DNA from: Gammaproteobacteria bacterium
Lineage (GTDB): Bacteria > Pseudomonadota > Gammaproteobacteria > Steroidobacterales > Steroidobacteraceae
Direction of reading: 5' to 3'
Length of the DNA stretch: 7,639 nucleotides
NCBI GenBank assembly: GCA_003156695.1
Contig: PMHN01000190.1
Location: forward strand, 8,448 to 16,086
Of the stretch, positions 6,790 through 7,639 are shown piece after piece. The notes beneath the pieces are model-generated. The model did no database searches and was not told where the DNA came from. It worked only from the letters and a program-made list of their open reading frames with translations. Position numbers and translations under genes: made by a program. The first letter of the stretch is position 1. Every line of letters begins with the position of its first letter.

Positions 6790-6810
6790 GCGCGACCTAT
6801 TGCGTCGCGC
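6790..6810. repeat. Perfect 7-bp inverted repeat just upstream of the ATPase start
   Basis: GCGCGAC (6790-6796) and GTCGCGC (6804-6810) are exact reverse complements around a 7-base loop, CTATTGC. The structure ends 14 bases before the ATG at 6825, so it could be an operator or an mRNA hairpin that limits ribosome access. No T-run follows, so it is not a plain intrinsic terminator. Confidence 0.4.
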
Positions 6811-6824
6811 TAACCCGGGTGATC

Positions 6825-7574
6825 ATGCACAGTAGTGTTCGCGAACTCTGCTCGGATTTGTTCGATCGCGTGGGGCGCGGTGAGCACCTGATCCTCTACG
6901 GCCCACGCGGTAGTGGTAAGTCCACCCTCGTGTCCCAGTTGCATGCTCGTTTTGCCAAAGCGAACACTCCCTGTGGGCTCGCTCAGTACACTTCTTGCCT
7001 GGATGACATTACGCGCACCATGGAAAGCGCCTATCCCGAAGTGAACATCCAGGGAGTAGCCCGTAGAACGGCTCGGGCCAGACTGTGGAACGCCGCGGAC
7101 CGGCGCGGCTGCGTGTTGCTGCTTGATCATCTCACCAAGGTAAGCACCGCCATGGTCGGGTTTTGTCGTCGGCTCCGGGGAGGCATTGCGGGCGTACTGT
7201 TCGTCATCGATGTCGACGTCGAACGCGAGCGACAGCGAATGCGGGCGAGGCGCCTCGCGCTCTCGGTGCGCATGCCGCCGGTATCCACGCGGCAACTGCG
7301 CATGCTGCTTCGGTCGCGGTGTGCCGAGCACTATCTGTCACTCGAGCTGGACATGGAAAGACAAATACTGCGTGCGGCACAAGGCCGTCCCGGATGGGTC
7401 ATCCAGTGCATGACGCTCATGCCTCACAGCCGGTACTGGCACGACGGGCGGCTCTACCCTACCCTGCTTTGCACCGACACGGAGATCACGCTCCGACAGG
7501 GCCACCTGCGTCTGCTGGCACCCAACGCCCACAGCACGTCAGCTGACGTGGCCGAGTCTGAGCTGCACCGATGA
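6825..7574 (+). CDS. Small AAA+ type P-loop ATPase, function unknown
   Basis: From the ATG at 6825 this is a 249-residue soluble protein. Walker A is GPRGSGKST (26-34) after the strand HLILY; Walker B is CVLLLDH (96-102), with D101 present but His H102 where the catalytic Glu usually lies. A later strand (AGVLFVIDVDV, 122-132) is followed by an Arg-rich helix, a MPPVSTRQLRMLLRSRC segment (150-166) like the PLS-x-EEL part of ORC/Cdc6, ExeA and TniB-type ATPases, and ILRAAQGRPGWVIQC (181-195), which resembles the lid helix (GNPRRI) of that group. The frame is open back to an ATG at 6651, but the extra 58 residues look non-coding in character and that ATG lies one base from its AGGAGG, so I prefer 6825; its own site (GGGTGATC) is weak, making the start uncertain. 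The stop overlaps a possible next start (ATGA at 7571). I do not recognise a specific family; a link to the divergent membrane complex is unproven. Confidence 0.72.
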   Translation: MHSSVRELCSDLFDRVGRGEHLILYGPRGSGKSTLVSQLHARFAKANTPCGLAQYTSCLDDITRTMESAYPEVNIQGVARRTARARLWNAADRRGCVLLLDHLTKVSTAMVGFCRRLRGGIAGVLFVIDVDVERERQRMRARRLALSVRMPPVSTRQLRMLLRSRCAEHYLSLELDMERQILRAAQGRPGWVIQCMTLMPHSRYWHDGRLYPTLLCTDTEITLRQGHLRLLAPNAHSTSADVAESELHR

Positions 7575-7617
7575 AAAGGCTGAGCCCGCTACTGCTTGAG
7601 CCTGCGAGGCGCGCGAC

Positions 7618-7639
7618 ATGACGCGCATTGTCCTGGTAC
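7618..7639 (+). CDS. Start of a further plus-strand gene (seven codons, cut by right edge)
   Basis: An ATG at 7618 preceded by GCGAGG (GAGG eight bases upstream) opens a frame reading MTRIVLV before the window ends. An in-frame TGA at 7597-7599 rules out an earlier start. The hydrophobic beta-strand-like beginning is typical of Rossmann-type enzymes, but seven residues cannot identify a product. It lies 43 bp after the ATPase gene on the same strand, so it may share its operon. Confidence 0.4.

Larger units (their letters stand above)
6490..6824. other. Divergent intergenic region between the hyf-like operon and the ATPase gene
   Basis: This stretch separates two divergent transcription units and must hold both promoters. 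I see the leader ORF at 6486-6578 on the minus strand, an AGGAGG at 6644-6649 on the plus strand lying only one base before an ATG (too close to serve it), the palindrome TGATATCA at 6668-6675, a short inverted repeat TCGTA-AGC-TACGA at 6740-6752, a perfect 7-bp hairpin at 6790-6810, and a direct repeat CCGGGTG at 6780-6786 and 6815-6821. I find no sigma-54 site with proper -24/-12 spacing, no FNR box, no tRNA and no convincing riboswitch. Confidence 0.6.

Noticed and set aside
6651..6824. Start of the ATPase at ATG 6651 behind AGGAGG
   Set aside because: Only one base separates the ribosome site from the ATG, and the 58 extra residues (Arg/Cys/Gly mix) look like translated non-coding DNA. 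It cannot be fully excluded.

Overview
This is a GC-rich, gene-dense bacterial window, most likely from a member of the Pseudomonadota (inferred from base composition and gene content only; no rRNA or tRNA is present to place it). Almost all of it is one convergent-free, tightly packed minus-strand operon for a membrane complex of the complex I / group 4 [NiFe]-hydrogenase superfamily, in transcription order hyfC-like, hyfE-like, hyfF-like, hyfG-like, hyfI-like and hyfB-like (the last runs off the left edge). Genes overlap by 4 bp or are separated by only 7 to 22 bp.

Although every subunit looks like formate hydrogenlyase / hydrogenase-4, the complex should not be called a hydrogenase. The large subunit has lost all four cysteines that would hold the Ni-Fe centre, also lacks the His and Tyr used for quinone in complex I, and ends exactly where mature HycE ends after proteolytic maturation. 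The small subunit carries a shrunken one-cluster ferredoxin at its N-terminus and has Asn in place of the fourth cysteine of the proximal (N2-like) cluster. This places it with the energy-converting hydrogenase-related (Ehr) complexes: a membrane ion-translocating module with a redox arm of unknown substrate. Two antiporter-like subunits are present; HyfF keeps the canonical channel motif whereas HyfB has a strongly altered one.

To the right, a 335-bp divergent intergenic region (6490-6824) holds a possible 30-codon leader ORF coupled to hyfC, a weak minus-strand promoter candidate, and a perfect hairpin. Beyond it, on the plus strand, is a small AAA+ type P-loop ATPase of unknown function, followed after a minicistron-like stretch by the first seven codons of another gene. 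Whether the ATPase works with the membrane complex is unknown; the divergent arrangement is the only link.
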